Source of the DNA: Empedobacter stercoris
Lineage (GTDB): Bacteria > Bacteroidota > Bacteroidia > Flavobacteriales > Weeksellaceae
Direction of reading: 5' to 3'
Assembly: GCF_020281205.1 (NCBI RefSeq)
Contig: NZ_JACXZC010000005.1
Location: 1-64,000 of the forward strand
Length of the DNA: 64,000 nt
The notes beneath the pieces are model-generated. The model saw only the letters and a list, made by a program, of their open reading frames with translations. It searched no databases and was not told where the DNA came from. A program made the translations under genes and the position numbers. Of the stretch, positions 50,670-59,687 are shown in pieces (positions within the stretch are counted from its first letter, which is position 1; each line of letters starts with the position of its first letter).

Positions 50670-52133
50670 TTAAATGATTTTTAAAATCAACCTTACTCTT
50701 GTCCCTTTTTCTTGAAAAGAAATAAAAATATTCTCATCTAAATTGTGATTTAACAGTTGTAATCGTTCGTTGATAATTTTCAACGCTTTTGATTCGTAAT
50801 TTTTATTACCTTTTTCCTGGTTCAAAATTCCTTTTCCATTATCTTCTACCGTAATTTCTATAAAATTCTGTTGCAAAGCTAACTTCAAGTTAATAGTTGG
50901 TTGTAAACTGTATTGATCAAACGCATGAACAAACGCATTCTCGATAATGGGTTGAATCAACATTGGAGGGATTTTAATCCGATGAATATCTACATTTTCA
51001 TCTTTTTCGATAGTAAATTGTATCTTATTATTCCATCTAAAATTTTCTACCTCAACATATAATTTTAAAAAATCAATTTCATCTTTCAAACTAATTTCAT
51101 CTTTTGTTGATAGATTCAGCATTTGACGAATTAAATGAGAAAAACGACCAAGCGAATTCAATGCATTATCAATATCATTATCCAAAATATAAAACTGTAT
51201 AGAATTCAGAACATTGAAAATAAAATGCGGATTCATCTGCGATTGTAACGCTGTTAATTTAGTTTCTGTCAATTGACGCTCCAACAACAATCGTTGATTT
51301 TCTTGTCGATTCTTTTCATTCAATTGATTAATTTTTAATTGGTTAAACTTATTTAAAGTTTTGATTTTATTTGTATTATATCGATAAATAATTAAACTAA
51401 CAACAAGAATAGATGATAAAATAAAATAAATATTCAAATAAAAAGGTTCGTCAATATCAAGCGAAATAAGGTCAATAATTTGCTTTGTTCCATTATTGGT
51501 ATCTGTAATTTCGAGCTGAACTTTATACTTTCCGTATTGTAAATTTCTTAAATGAATTGTCTCATCTCCAAAATATTCGTTCCAACTTTCATCTGGATTA
51601 ATTCGATAACGATATTTAAAATTTTGAGCAAAATTTACATCAACAACAGAAAAATTAATGGTGATATTATTTTCATTATTTTTCAGTTTTAAGTTTTTAT
51701 CAATCAAATCAAACCATGCAAATTTATCAATTCCATAATCTTCATCATTCACTTTAAAACTTGTAATGATAACTTTTTTCGGATGATTATTTTGTTTAAA
51801 CAAATTTTCTAAATTCAATTTATAAAATCCGTTTTCAACTCCAAGTGTCACAATTTTTCCATCAAAATTTGATGAATGAATATCTTTATTGACAAAACCT
51901 TGTTCGTTACTAATCATATAAGTTTTTCCCTTATTAAAAACCAATAAATTACGATTCGTTCCGATTAAAATACTTTCATCAAAAATATCAATCGAACTGA
52001 TATTTTCTCCTCCAATTTGACGAATATCAAACATTTTTTTAGTTTTCAATTCATCTCCTTTCACTTCTAAAATGTATACTTTCGCAAATTCTGTCGCAAC
52101 CATCAAAAGGTTATCGCCAATACATTTTATCAT
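50670..52133 (-). CDS. C-terminal part of a split sensor: Y_Y_Y domain, membrane segment and histidine kinase
   Basis: The frame from ATG 52133 gives 487 residues: the last propeller blades, a Y_Y_Y-like domain (about 110-220, with FKYRYRINPDESWNEYFGD), one membrane segment (LNIYFILSSILVVSLIIY), a coiled coil, then a LytS-type kinase with QMNPHFIFNVLNSIQFYI (phospho-acceptor His), PPMLIQPIIENAFVHA and DNGKG. It is in the same frame as the upstream 514-residue ORF, separated by TAG and seven sense codons. Alone it could be made by re-initiation but would lack the signal peptide. Together with the LytTR regulator it forms a two-component system. Confidence 0.85.
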   Translation of the reverse strand: MIKCIGDNLLMVATEFAKVYILEVKGDELKTKKMFDIRQIGGENISSIDIFDESILIGTNRNLLVFNKGKTYMISNEQGFVNKDIHSSNFDGKIVTLGVENGFYKLNLENLFKQNNHPKKVIITSFKVNDEDYGIDKFAWFDLIDKNLKLKNNENNITINFSVVDVNFAQNFKYRYRINPDESWNEYFGDETIHLRNLQYGKYKVQLEITDTNNGTKQIIDLISLDIDEPFYLNIYFILSSILVVSLIIYRYNTNKIKTLNKFNQLKINQLNEKNRQENQRLLLERQLTETKLTALQSQMNPHFIFNVLNSIQFYILDNDIDNALNSLGRFSHLIRQMLNLSTKDEISLKDEIDFLKLYVEVENFRWNNKIQFTIEKDENVDIHRIKIPPMLIQPIIENAFVHAFDQYSLQPTINLKLALQQNFIEITVEDNGKGILNQEKGNKNYESKALKIINERLQLLNHNLDENIFISFQEKGTRVRLILKII

Positions 52134-52154
52134 TTTAATTTTTGATTCTGTAAA

Positions 52155-52157
52155 CTA
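52155..52157 (-). other. In-frame TAG that splits the sensor kinase gene
   Basis: Codons read LENN, TAG, FTESKIK, then the ATG of the kinase part, all in one frame. Removing the stop gives one sensor of about 1009 residues, the usual size of propeller-Y_Y_Y-kinase proteins. Confidence 0.85.
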
Positions 52158-53699
52158 GTTATTTTCTAAATACGAAACAAATTTTCCATTTTCATATTTA
52201 AACAATCCATCCAAAGAAGAGCCAAAAAAAACAGCCTTTTTATTTTTACAAATCGATACCACATCTTTCGGTACGTTTCCTTGTTCTGGTGAATAGGCAC
52301 GATAATTCAACGAATTAAAATCTTCAAAAATTAAAATTCCTCCGACAGGACTTGTTTGAATAAATTGATTGTTAAAAAACGTAAACTGACTTGTTCTGTT
52401 TGGTAAATATCTTTTGAAATTTCCTTCAAAATCCAATTCAAAAAGGCCCAAATTTGTAGCAATAACAAACGAATTTCCATGAATAATTAGTTTATAAAAC
52501 CGAAGATTTTTTTCTTTTAAATTGAAATCGATTTCGTAAAAATCTTTGTTCGACTGATTAAGAAAATCTTTATATTTTGCTTTATTACGAAGCATATAAT
52601 CATAAAACTCTTCTCTTTTTATCAATTTATTGACAACATCATTTTGTTTAAAATAAAGTCCTTCTGGTGTTAGAAAATAATGTGTATTGTTGATTTTAAA
52701 AGTTTCAATTATTCGCTTATTATCAATTGTCGAGAACTCTAAAAAATGATTAAAATGAACTTCAAAAAGTCCTTTATCAGCACTTCCTACATAAATCAAA
52801 TCATCTGTTTTGCTACTAAAAATACGATATGGGAAATCTGAAGCAATTCTAAACTTGTCGGTTTGATTTAAAATTTGATTATTCCTTAGCTCCGCAATTA
52901 TTCCGTTTCCTGCGCCAATATCATAACCTGCAAGTAAAATAGATTGTCGTTTTTCAGATTTATTATGGTTTCTAAAAACTGGTAAATCATAGGTTTCAAA
53001 ATTCGTTTTATGATTTAAAAAATCGTTGATTGAAATTACTTTTAGACCTTTGTTTGAAGATAAATACAGTTTATTTTCATCCACAAAGCTATAATTAATA
53101 CGATTATAGGAATTGGCTAATTTTAATTTATTCGGTTGAACTTCGTACACACCATGATCAATTGTGGTAACATACACTTTGTTTTGATACTCAAAAAAAG
53201 AGACAGCCTCGAATACAATATTATTGTTTTTCTCGAAAGCTGGATTATAAATTTTATTTGATTTTGTATCAATTATAGAAACTCCACCTTGAGTAGCAAT
53301 ATAGATTAAATCATTTAAATAAAACAAATTACGCACCCTATCCGAAACTAATCCTTTAGATGTATTAATAAGTTCGTATTGTTGACCAGTAAATTTCAAT
53401 ATTCCTTGTCCATAGCTTCCAAACCAAATATTATGATCTTTGTCTTCGATAATTTTCCAAATATTATTGTACTGAACTTTCTCAAAACTCTTCATAATTT
53501 TGAAATTATCCATATCCTTTACAAAAACACCAAAACGAGTACCAACCCAAACAATATTCCGTGAATCTTTGTAAATACTTAAAATTTCGTTAGCAGGTAA
53601 ACCGTTCTCATAGGTATATTGTTTTGTAAGGACAAATTGCGCAGAAAGCCAATTTGAACAAAAAATAGTGATTAGTAGAATGAAGTTACGAAACCACAT
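52155..53699 (-). CDS. N-terminal part of a split sensor: secreted beta-propeller repeats
   Basis: A 514-residue ORF with a signal peptide (cleavage near WLSAQ) and repeated propeller motifs, such as NIVWVGTRFGVFV, NIWFGSYGQGILKF, LIYIATQGGVSII and KAVFFGSSLDGLFKY. These are the two-component-regulator propeller repeats that make up the periplasmic sensor of LytS-type kinases in Bacteroidota. It ends in TAG at 52157-52155 while the same frame continues into the kinase. The start overlaps the 3' end of the LytTR gene by 14 nt, so translation is coupled. As it stands the product would be a free periplasmic propeller. Confidence 0.85.
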   Translation of the reverse strand: MWFRNFILLITIFCSNWLSAQFVLTKQYTYENGLPANEILSIYKDSRNIVWVGTRFGVFVKDMDNFKIMKSFEKVQYNNIWKIIEDKDHNIWFGSYGQGILKFTGQQYELINTSKGLVSDRVRNLFYLNDLIYIATQGGVSIIDTKSNKIYNPAFEKNNNIVFEAVSFFEYQNKVYVTTIDHGVYEVQPNKLKLANSYNRINYSFVDENKLYLSSNKGLKVISINDFLNHKTNFETYDLPVFRNHNKSEKRQSILLAGYDIGAGNGIIAELRNNQILNQTDKFRIASDFPYRIFSSKTDDLIYVGSADKGLFEVHFNHFLEFSTIDNKRIIETFKINNTHYFLTPEGLYFKQNDVVNKLIKREEFYDYMLRNKAKYKDFLNQSNKDFYEIDFNLKEKNLRFYKLIIHGNSFVIATNLGLFELDFEGNFKRYLPNRTSQFTFFNNQFIQTSPVGGILIFEDFNSLNYRAYSPEQGNVPKDVVSICKNKKAVFFGSSLDGLFKYENGKFVSYLENN

Positions 53700-54480
53700 T
53701 TGATACTATTTTATAGCCAAGCGACGTGACAGGTAAATTTGATTCGCCTTCTTTTGGTTTACATGCAAGAATCAATACATTGTTTCGTTTATCGAATTTT
53801 TTAGCAAAATTTATATTGACCAAATATGAACGATTGACGCGAAAAAAGTTAGTTTGATCAATTAAATTCTCGACTTCTTTTAAGGTTTTTGTAACCATAT
53901 ATGCATCATCTTTTGTAAATATCGTACAATAACTATCGTCTGCTTTGCAATAAATGATATCGTCTATTTTAAGAACCAAGACTTCTGTTATAGATGGAAT
54001 AAAAATAATTCCATGTTCATTTTTAAAGGTATCTTTTAAATTTTCTGTTTCAACTTCTTCTTCAAAATCGTCGTTGACATTAACTACTTCATTATTATGA
54101 TTCAATTGACTTTGACGTTCTACAAAACGATTCAATAAAATTTTCAAATCTGAAATTGCGATTGGTTTCATCAAATATCCCAGACATCCCCATTGATTAA
54201 CTGCTTGTAAAATATAGTCTGAATGAGCTGTAGTAAAGATCACATCAAAAGTAATGTCATCAAAATAATCAAATAATTTGAAGCCATATTCATCTGGCAT
54301 TTGAATATCTAAAAAAACAATATCAGGTTGATTTTCTTTTATTTTTTCAACACCTTCTTTTACAGAACTTGCGGTATCAATCAACTTAAAAAAATTAGGT
54401 AAAGCATGCTGAATAATTTTCTTTAACCCTTGTTGAGCAAAGTGTTCATCATCAATGATAAGAGCTTTATAATTGTCCAT
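53686..54480 (-). CDS. LytTR family response regulator
   Basis: A DNA-binding response regulator of 264 residues. The receiver domain has IIDDEHFAQQG, phospho-acceptor Asp58 in VFLDIQMPDEYG and MKPI; residues about 125-165 form an unusually acidic linker (FEEEVETENL); the LytTR domain follows (VLKIDDIIYCKADDSYCTIF, FFRVNRSYLVNINF). I start at 54480 (MDNYKAL) because the longer frame crosses a terminator and a promoter box. The gene precedes and overlaps its cognate split sensor, so the system may be only partly functional. Confidence 0.92.
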   Translation of the reverse strand: MDNYKALIIDDEHFAQQGLKKIIQHALPNFFKLIDTASSVKEGVEKIKENQPDIVFLDIQMPDEYGFKLFDYFDDITFDVIFTTAHSDYILQAVNQWGCLGYLMKPIAISDLKILLNRFVERQSQLNHNNEVVNVNDDFEEEVETENLKDTFKNEHGIIFIPSITEVLVLKIDDIIYCKADDSYCTIFTKDDAYMVTKTLKEVENLIDQTNFFRVNRSYLVNINFAKKFDKRNNVLILACKPKEGESNLPVTSLGYKIVSNVVS

Positions 54481-54496
54481 TTTAGCGTATTTAATA

Positions 54497-54504
54497 CAAA
54501 TATA
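54497..54504 (-). promoter_or_regulatory. Candidate -7 box (TATATTTG) of the LytTR operon
   Basis: Perfect TAnnTTTG on the minus strand, 16 nt before ATG 54480, just after the terminator of the MFS gene. Confidence 0.5.
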
Positions 54505-54510
54505 AACAAA

Positions 54511-54545
54511 AAAGGATGCTCTATAGAACATCCCTTTTTTAATCA
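54511..54545 (-). terminator. Terminator of the MFS gene
   Basis: Ten-pair stem GGATGTTCTA / TAGAGCATCC (one GU pair), followed by six T, 14 nt past the MFS stop. Confidence 0.85.
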
Positions 54546-54558
54546 AGTAATTCTTGAT

Positions 54559-55713
54559 TTATATTTTTTTTGATTTTAATTGAAGAAATAGTGCTGCGAT
54601 GATAGCTCCTACAGCTGCCATTATAAACCCGACCCATAATTGCGAATTAAAACCTAATCCCAATGCAATTGGAATTCCTCCTAAGAATGCACCTAACGCA
54701 TTTCCAATATTAAAACTCGCTTGTCCAGCTGCTGCTGCTAAAGTTTCTGATCCTTTTCCATTATTGATTAGCATCATTTGAATTGGAGAACCAATTGTAA
54801 AAGCGATCAATCCTGTAATAAACGACATTATATATGCCATTGCTTGAATATGTGACGTAAAATAAACAATAACTAAGCAAACTGCCATTGACGCAAATGA
54901 TATAATTGCTGCTTTATTTGGAGACATTGTATCGGCTAATTTTCCTCCAATAAAATTTCCAACAAACATTCCCAAACCAATTAATGTCATAATAATAGGA
55001 ACCTGTGTTTTTGGCAAATCTGCGACATTTGTCATTAATGGCGAGATGTAACTAATCCAAGCAAATAAACCTGATGTACCGATTGAAATCATGACGATTA
55101 AAACCCAAGCTTCCCATTTTTTAAAAAAACTAAGTTGTTCTATCAAGCTTCCTTTGTTTGTATTTTTGATATTAGGCACCCATAACGATATGGCTAACAT
55201 TGTGATTAATCCAAGGCTTGCTACAATTCCGAATGTTAAACGCCAAGAATACAACTGCCCTAATTTTGTCCCCAAAGGAACACCTACTAAATTGGCAAAA
55301 GTTAATCCTGCAAACATGATTGATATCGCTTGCGCTTCCTTTCCTTTAGTAGCTAATTGTGCTGCAACAACAGAGCCAACTCCAAAAAATGCACCATGAG
55401 GCAAACCAGACATAAAGCGAGCAATTAATAATGTGGTGTAACTTGGAGCTATGACAAAAAGTGAATTAAAAATAGTAAACAACAACATAAAAAATATCAA
55501 TACTTTTTTAGGTGAATACTTACTTGTAGCCATGATTAATGTTGGAGCGCCAACCATTACACCCATCGCATACATTGATATAAAATTCCCTGCTTTTGGA
55601 ATTGATATGTTCAAATCTTTTGCAAAATCCTCTAAAACTCCCATCATCGAAAATTCCGTCATTCCGATGGCTAAACCTCCCATTGCTAAAGCAAGTAAAC
55701 TCTTTTGTACCAT
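54559..55713 (-). CDS. MFS transporter, DHA1-type efflux
   Basis: A 384-residue inner-membrane antiporter with twelve hydrophobic segments. The start GGLAIGMTEFSMMGVL, the LIARFMSGLPHGAFFGVGSV segment (antiporter motif C region) and GKLADTMSPNK match the YdhP/AraJ group of the drug:H+ antiporter family 1. It is followed upstream by a glyoxalase-family gene 8 nt away and an old yellow enzyme gene, an apparent three-gene unit. Substrate unknown. Confidence 0.87.
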   Translation of the reverse strand: MVQKSLLALAMGGLAIGMTEFSMMGVLEDFAKDLNISIPKAGNFISMYAMGVMVGAPTLIMATSKYSPKKVLIFFMLLFTIFNSLFVIAPSYTTLLIARFMSGLPHGAFFGVGSVVAAQLATKGKEAQAISIMFAGLTFANLVGVPLGTKLGQLYSWRLTFGIVASLGLITMLAISLWVPNIKNTNKGSLIEQLSFFKKWEAWVLIVMISIGTSGLFAWISYISPLMTNVADLPKTQVPIIMTLIGLGMFVGNFIGGKLADTMSPNKAAIISFASMAVCLVIVYFTSHIQAMAYIMSFITGLIAFTIGSPIQMMLINNGKGSETLAAAAGQASFNIGNALGAFLGGIPIALGLGFNSQLWVGFIMAAVGAIIAALFLQLKSKKI

Positions 55714-55721
55714 TTATTTTT

Positions 55722-56111
55722 TTATTCTTCGTATAATTCTATCGGTAAACCGTCAGGATCTTCAAAAAAAGTAAACTTTTTCTGCGTGTATTCATCCACA
55801 CGAATTGGTTCTACCTTTATTTCTAACTGCTTTAGTTTTTCAACTTCATTTTCAATATTCCCAACAGCAAAAGCAATGTGTCTCAAGCCAGAGGCCTCTG
55901 GTCGAGAAATACGTTTTGGTGGTTTTGGAAAAGAGAATAATTCGATGCAGTAATAATTTTGCAAAGCTAAATCTAATTTATAAGAATCACGTTCTTTTCG
56001 ATAAACTTCTTGTACAACTTCAAACCCTAAAATTTCAGTATAAAACTGTTTTGACTTTTGGTAATCGGAACAAATAATTGCTATGTGATGAATTTTATTT
56101 AATGTTAACAT
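55722..56111 (-). CDS. VOC family protein, YaeR/glyoxalase I-like
   Basis: A 129-residue metal-binding vicinal-oxygen-chelate protein. The metal ligands are visible as HHIAIICSDYQKS, IELFSF, RHIAFAVG and GLPIELYE (His, Glu, His, Glu). It resembles YaeR and SMU1112c rather than true glyoxalase I. The spacers to the old yellow enzyme gene (4 nt) and the MFS gene (8 nt) suggest one transcript. It may handle a reactive carbonyl. Confidence 0.88.
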   Translation of the reverse strand: MLTLNKIHHIAIICSDYQKSKQFYTEILGFEVVQEVYRKERDSYKLDLALQNYYCIELFSFPKPPKRISRPEASGLRHIAFAVGNIENEVEKLKQLEIKVEPIRVDEYTQKKFTFFEDPDGLPIELYEE

Positions 56112-56115
56112 CTAT

Positions 56116-57195
56116 TTATTTGTAATGATTATTTTTTGCTCTTTCATATTGTGGCAACCATTTAATGTCTTCTCCTAACTCTTTCGCTGCATGCAATGCG
56201 AAATAAGGATCTCTTAACAATTCTCTTCCTAAAAAGATTAAATCTGCTTCATCATTTTGTAAAATTTCTTCTGCTTGATTGGGTTCAAAAATTAATCCAA
56301 CTGCTCCTGTTATAGCATTTACTTGATTTTTAATCTCTTTAGAAAATGGAACTTGATAATTTTTCTTCACTTCAATTTTTTGATGACTCACTCCACCTCC
56401 AGACGAAACATCAATTACTTCAACACCTCTATCTTTCAGAATTTTACACAATTCTATTGTTTCTACTAAATTCCATCCATTTTCAGCCCAATCAGAAGCG
56501 GATAAACGAATCCAAAGTGATTGAGTCGTCATGTATTTTTTTATTTCATCAACAATTTCCAAAACAAAACGAATTCTGTTTTCAAAACTTCCACCGTATT
56601 CATCTGTTCGATTATTAATCAATGGCGATAAAAATTGATGAGCCAAATAACCATGTGCACCATGAATTTCTATAATCTCAAAACCAGCTTTTATAGCACG
56701 TTCTGTAGCTTTTCCCCATTCTTTTGTTACTGCATTAATTTCATCAACTGATAATTGAATTGGAATTTCATCTGTTTCATTGAAAGGTAAATTTGAACTT
56801 GAAACCGTTTTCCAACCATTTTCTTCGTTTGATTTTATTTGATGATAACCCTTCCAAGGTATTTCAGTACTTGCTTTACGTCCTGCATGCGCTAATTGAA
56901 TTCCAGGAACACAATTGTAACGTTTAATTTCTTTTGTAATTTTTTGATAAGCTTCGATGTGTTCATCTTTCCAAATCCCTAAATCTCCATATGAAATTCT
57001 ACCTTCGGGAACAATTGCTGTAGCTTCTATAATAATCGCCGAAACATTTCCTACCGCACGAGAAACATAATGCTGAAAATGCCAATTATTAGGAAAGCCA
57101 TCTTCGGAAGAATATTGACACATTGGCGACATGATTATTCTATTTTTTAATGAAATTGATTCATTTATTTTAATCGGTTCAAATAATTTACTCAT
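56116..57195 (-). CDS. namA: NADPH dehydrogenase, old yellow enzyme (NamA/YqjM-like)
   Basis: An FMN-containing ene-reductase that reduces activated C=C bonds and nitro compounds. The 359 residues show SPMCQYSSEDGFPNNWHFQHY (abbreviated core SPMCQYSSEDG), QLAHAGRKAS, EIHGAHGYLAHQFLSP and NNRTDEYGGSFENR, the YqjM class pattern with the Cys in the redox-tuning position. It starts the three-gene unit with the VOC and MFS genes. The group resembles a reactive electrophile response module, which is inference. Confidence 0.92.
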   Translation of the reverse strand: MSKLFEPIKINESISLKNRIIMSPMCQYSSEDGFPNNWHFQHYVSRAVGNVSAIIIEATAIVPEGRISYGDLGIWKDEHIEAYQKITKEIKRYNCVPGIQLAHAGRKASTEIPWKGYHQIKSNEENGWKTVSSSNLPFNETDEIPIQLSVDEINAVTKEWGKATERAIKAGFEIIEIHGAHGYLAHQFLSPLINNRTDEYGGSFENRIRFVLEIVDEIKKYMTTQSLWIRLSASDWAENGWNLVETIELCKILKDRGVEVIDVSSGGGVSHQKIEVKKNYQVPFSKEIKNQVNAITGAVGLIFEPNQAEEILQNDEADLIFLGRELLRDPYFALHAAKELGEDIKWLPQYERAKNNHYK

Positions 57196-57489
57196 AACCT
57201 GTATTTTTTAAATATAATTTTGACTAAAATTCGACAATTTGATTCAATTCTTAAAATGATTTACCTTAAAATAATTTCTATTTCATCTCATTTTTCAAGT
57301 TTAAAACGAGACGAAAATCGTTAAATCATAAATGTTTTTAACATTTTATCAAAAGCTGACAAAAAACATAAATTTTAAAAAATCTAATAATCAATCCGAT
57401 ATCATAGTAAATCTCTAAGGTTCAGAATAATTTTTAATAAATCTTGCATTGTTTCTTAGTTTGTTCGTAATTTTACAAAAAAGTGAATT
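57196..57489. other. Divergent spacer between namA and ndh
   Basis: A 294-nt AT-rich stretch without a credible ORF or strong hairpin. It contains the candidate ndh promoter. No perfect box is visible for namA on the minus strand. Confidence 0.5.
57449..57475 (+). promoter_or_regulatory. Candidate promoter of ndh
   Basis: TTG (57449-57451), 16 nt, TAATTTTA (57468-57475), 14 nt before the TTG start codon. The last base of the -7 box departs from consensus. Confidence 0.35.
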
Positions 57490-58824
57490 TTGGAAAAGAA
57501 AAAGATTGTCATTTTAGGTGCTGGATTTGCCGGACTTAAATTAGCCCGTAAATTAAATAATAACCCACACTTTTCTGTTACACTTATTGACCGCTATAAT
57601 TACCATCAATTTCAACCTCTTTTTTATCAGGTTGCAACAGCTGCTATCAACGCGAGTGATATTTCATTCCCGATACGTAAAGTTTTTCAAAACAGTAAAA
57701 ATGTAAGCGTACGATTAGCAGAAGTAACTGGAATTAACAAAGAGAAAAACGAAGTTGAAACCACAATTGGTGATTTTTCTTATGACTATTTGGTTGTTGC
57801 CATGGGATGTACCACAAATTTCTTCGGGAACAAACAAATTGAGGAATTATCATTCCCAATGAAATCGACAAATGAAGCACTAACGCTTAAAAATCGATTA
57901 CTAACAAACTTCGAGAGTGCATATTCTGCAGAAACTCCTGAAGAATTGGAAGAAATAATGAATATTGTCATTGTAGGTGGAGGACCAACAGGAGTTGAAC
58001 TTTCAGGTGCAATTGCGCAAATGAAAAAATTTATTCTTCCGAAAGATTACCCAGATTTAGATTTCTCTAAATTAAATATTTATTTAATTGAAGGAGGTCC
58101 AAATTTATTAGGTCCTATGTCTGATTTAGCACACAAAAAGTCTTACGAATATTTGACGAATATGGGTGTTAATGTTTGGACAGATGGTCGCGTAACAGAC
58201 TATGATGGAAAAACAATTTCTTTAGCAGATGGTCGTACAATCAAAACTCGTAATTTGATTTGGGCTGCTGGAGTTATGGGAAATGTGCCTGAAGGTGCTG
58301 TTGCAAGAGAAGATTTACAACGAGGAAATCGTTTGAAAGTAGATCGTACGTCTAAAGTTTTAGGAACAAATAACATTTATGCAATTGGAGATATTGCTTC
58401 GATGGAAACACCGAAGTACCCTCATGGACATCCTCAATTAGCACGTGTTGCTGGAGACCAAGCTGTACAATTGGCTAAGAATTTTGACAAATTGGGGCAA
58501 GGTTTATCTGAAGATAAATTAACTTTTTTCGAATATCAAGATCCAGGTTCTATGGCAACAATTGGTAAGCGTAAAGCAGTTGTAGATTTACCTAAGTTTT
58601 CATTCTCTGGACGAATAGCTTGGTTTACTTGGATGTTCTTACACTTGATGTTAATCTTAACAGTTCGTAACAAACTGGCTATTTTCTTAAACTGGGCACA
58701 AACATATTTTACGAATGATTCCTCATTACGTATTATTGTTCGTCCTACGAAAAAAGATTTTAGATTTAATTTGAAAGGTTACAGACGTTTCCCTAAAAAT
58801 CGTGAAAAAGAAATAGAAGCTTAA
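57490..58824 (+). CDS. ndh: NADH dehydrogenase type II (NAD(P)/FAD-dependent oxidoreductase)
   Basis: A single-subunit, non-proton-pumping NADH:menaquinone oxidoreductase. FAD site VILGAGFAGLKLARKL at the N-terminus, RYNYHQFQPLFYQVATAA motif, NAD site VIVGGGPTGVELSGA near residue 160, and YAIGDIASMETP for the second FAD contact. The C-terminus has an amphipathic or membrane-inserting segment (AWFTWMFLHLMLILTVRNK) for peripheral anchoring. The start codon is TTG. The 444-residue length is standard for NDH-2. Confidence 0.92.
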   Translation: MEKKKIVILGAGFAGLKLARKLNNNPHFSVTLIDRYNYHQFQPLFYQVATAAINASDISFPIRKVFQNSKNVSVRLAEVTGINKEKNEVETTIGDFSYDYLVVAMGCTTNFFGNKQIEELSFPMKSTNEALTLKNRLLTNFESAYSAETPEELEEIMNIVIVGGGPTGVELSGAIAQMKKFILPKDYPDLDFSKLNIYLIEGGPNLLGPMSDLAHKKSYEYLTNMGVNVWTDGRVTDYDGKTISLADGRTIKTRNLIWAAGVMGNVPEGAVAREDLQRGNRLKVDRTSKVLGTNNIYAIGDIASMETPKYPHGHPQLARVAGDQAVQLAKNFDKLGQGLSEDKLTFFEYQDPGSMATIGKRKAVVDLPKFSFSGRIAWFTWMFLHLMLILTVRNKLAIFLNWAQTYFTNDSSLRIIVRPTKKDFRFNLKGYRRFPKNREKEIEA

Positions 58825-58840
58825 AAAACTTTATTCAATA

Positions 58841-58871
58841 AAAAAAATCCGCTATTTGTAGCGGATTTTTT
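58841..58871. terminator. Bidirectional terminator between ndh and a lipoprotein gene
   Basis: AAATCCGCTA / TAGCGGATTT stem between convergent genes, A-run before and T-run after. Confidence 0.9.
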
Positions 58872-58890
58872 TATGATTGATAATCAAATT

Positions 58891-59544
58891 TTATTTTCTT
58901 GCTGAAGGTCTTCTAACACCTGATTTTACTCTATTCGTAGAAGCTGACTTTGCACTTACTTCACCTTTTGCCGATTTGTTGTATAATTGAATAAATTCAA
59001 ATAATCCATCAAAATCACCTGTTAACATTTTTCCGTTTACTACTCTTAGCGCAAAATTAGATGATAATAAACTTCTACCATAAGGATCAAAATAATTTGT
59101 AAGATTAATAGAGCCAGAAGAAAAATCTGAATCTAATAAGGCAAATGAACCTGAATTTAGTACGGGTACATAGTCTTGCATAATCGGATTTTCGTAATAC
59201 TCAATATAATCTAATCCTCTTTCATTAGATTCTGTTACATATGTACCGTTAAATTTCAAATCGTCTCTTTGGTAAACTTCTAAATACAGATAAGATCCAT
59301 TCAATTTACCATTTTTAGGAATAGGATTCGTCGATAACTCTACACTATAATAATATCCCCCATCTGCTTGTTCAATATCCGCAACAACTGCATTTCTAAG
59401 CGGAAACGAAACACCATCATAATTGATCTCACCAACGTTTACAATATCAGGTACATAATCATAATACCCGTCATCATCATTAATACATGATGTTAACGCA
59501 ATTGATGAGACAGCTAACATCGCTAAAAATATAATTTTTTTCAT
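58891..59544 (-). CDS. Hypothetical lipoprotein with a basic C-terminal tail
   Basis: A 217-residue lipoprotein (lipobox IALTSC). The mature start is acidic (INDDDGYYDYVPD), the body is beta-rich with many Tyr and Asn residues, and the tail from about residue 190 is Ser/Lys/Arg-rich (KSASTNRVKSGVRRPSARK). I recognise no family. The opposing charge at the two ends is unusual. It may be a surface-exposed adhesion- or matrix-linked protein, but that is only a guess. Confidence 0.65.
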   Translation of the reverse strand: MKKIIFLAMLAVSSIALTSCINDDDGYYDYVPDIVNVGEINYDGVSFPLRNAVVADIEQADGGYYYSVELSTNPIPKNGKLNGSYLYLEVYQRDDLKFNGTYVTESNERGLDYIEYYENPIMQDYVPVLNSGSFALLDSDFSSGSINLTNYFDPYGRSLLSSNFALRVVNGKMLTGDFDGLFEFIQLYNKSAKGEVSAKSASTNRVKSGVRRPSARK

Positions 59545-59627
59545 AATTTCTAAATTTTCAAACTAATCTTGTTTGCTCAATACAAATAACGTGCTAAAAT
59601 AATTAGAACATTAATTATTGATATAAA

Positions 59628-59656
59628 AAAAGTGTTGCTAAATGATGCAACACTTT
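59628..59656 (-). terminator. Terminator of the Nif3/coiled-coil operon
   Basis: AAAGTGTTGC / GCAACACTTT stem, followed by seven T on the minus strand. Confidence 0.85.
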
Positions 59657-59687
59657 GGTTTTAAATAAAATATTTTAAGAATGAAGA

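Noticed and set aside
52155-52157. Genome-wide reassignment of TAG to a sense codon
   Set aside because: Intact genes such as those ending at 10086 and 21911 use TAG as their stop, so a global recoding is not supported.
54480-54546. Longer N-terminus of the LytTR regulator
   Set aside because: It would cross the MFS terminator and a promoter box.
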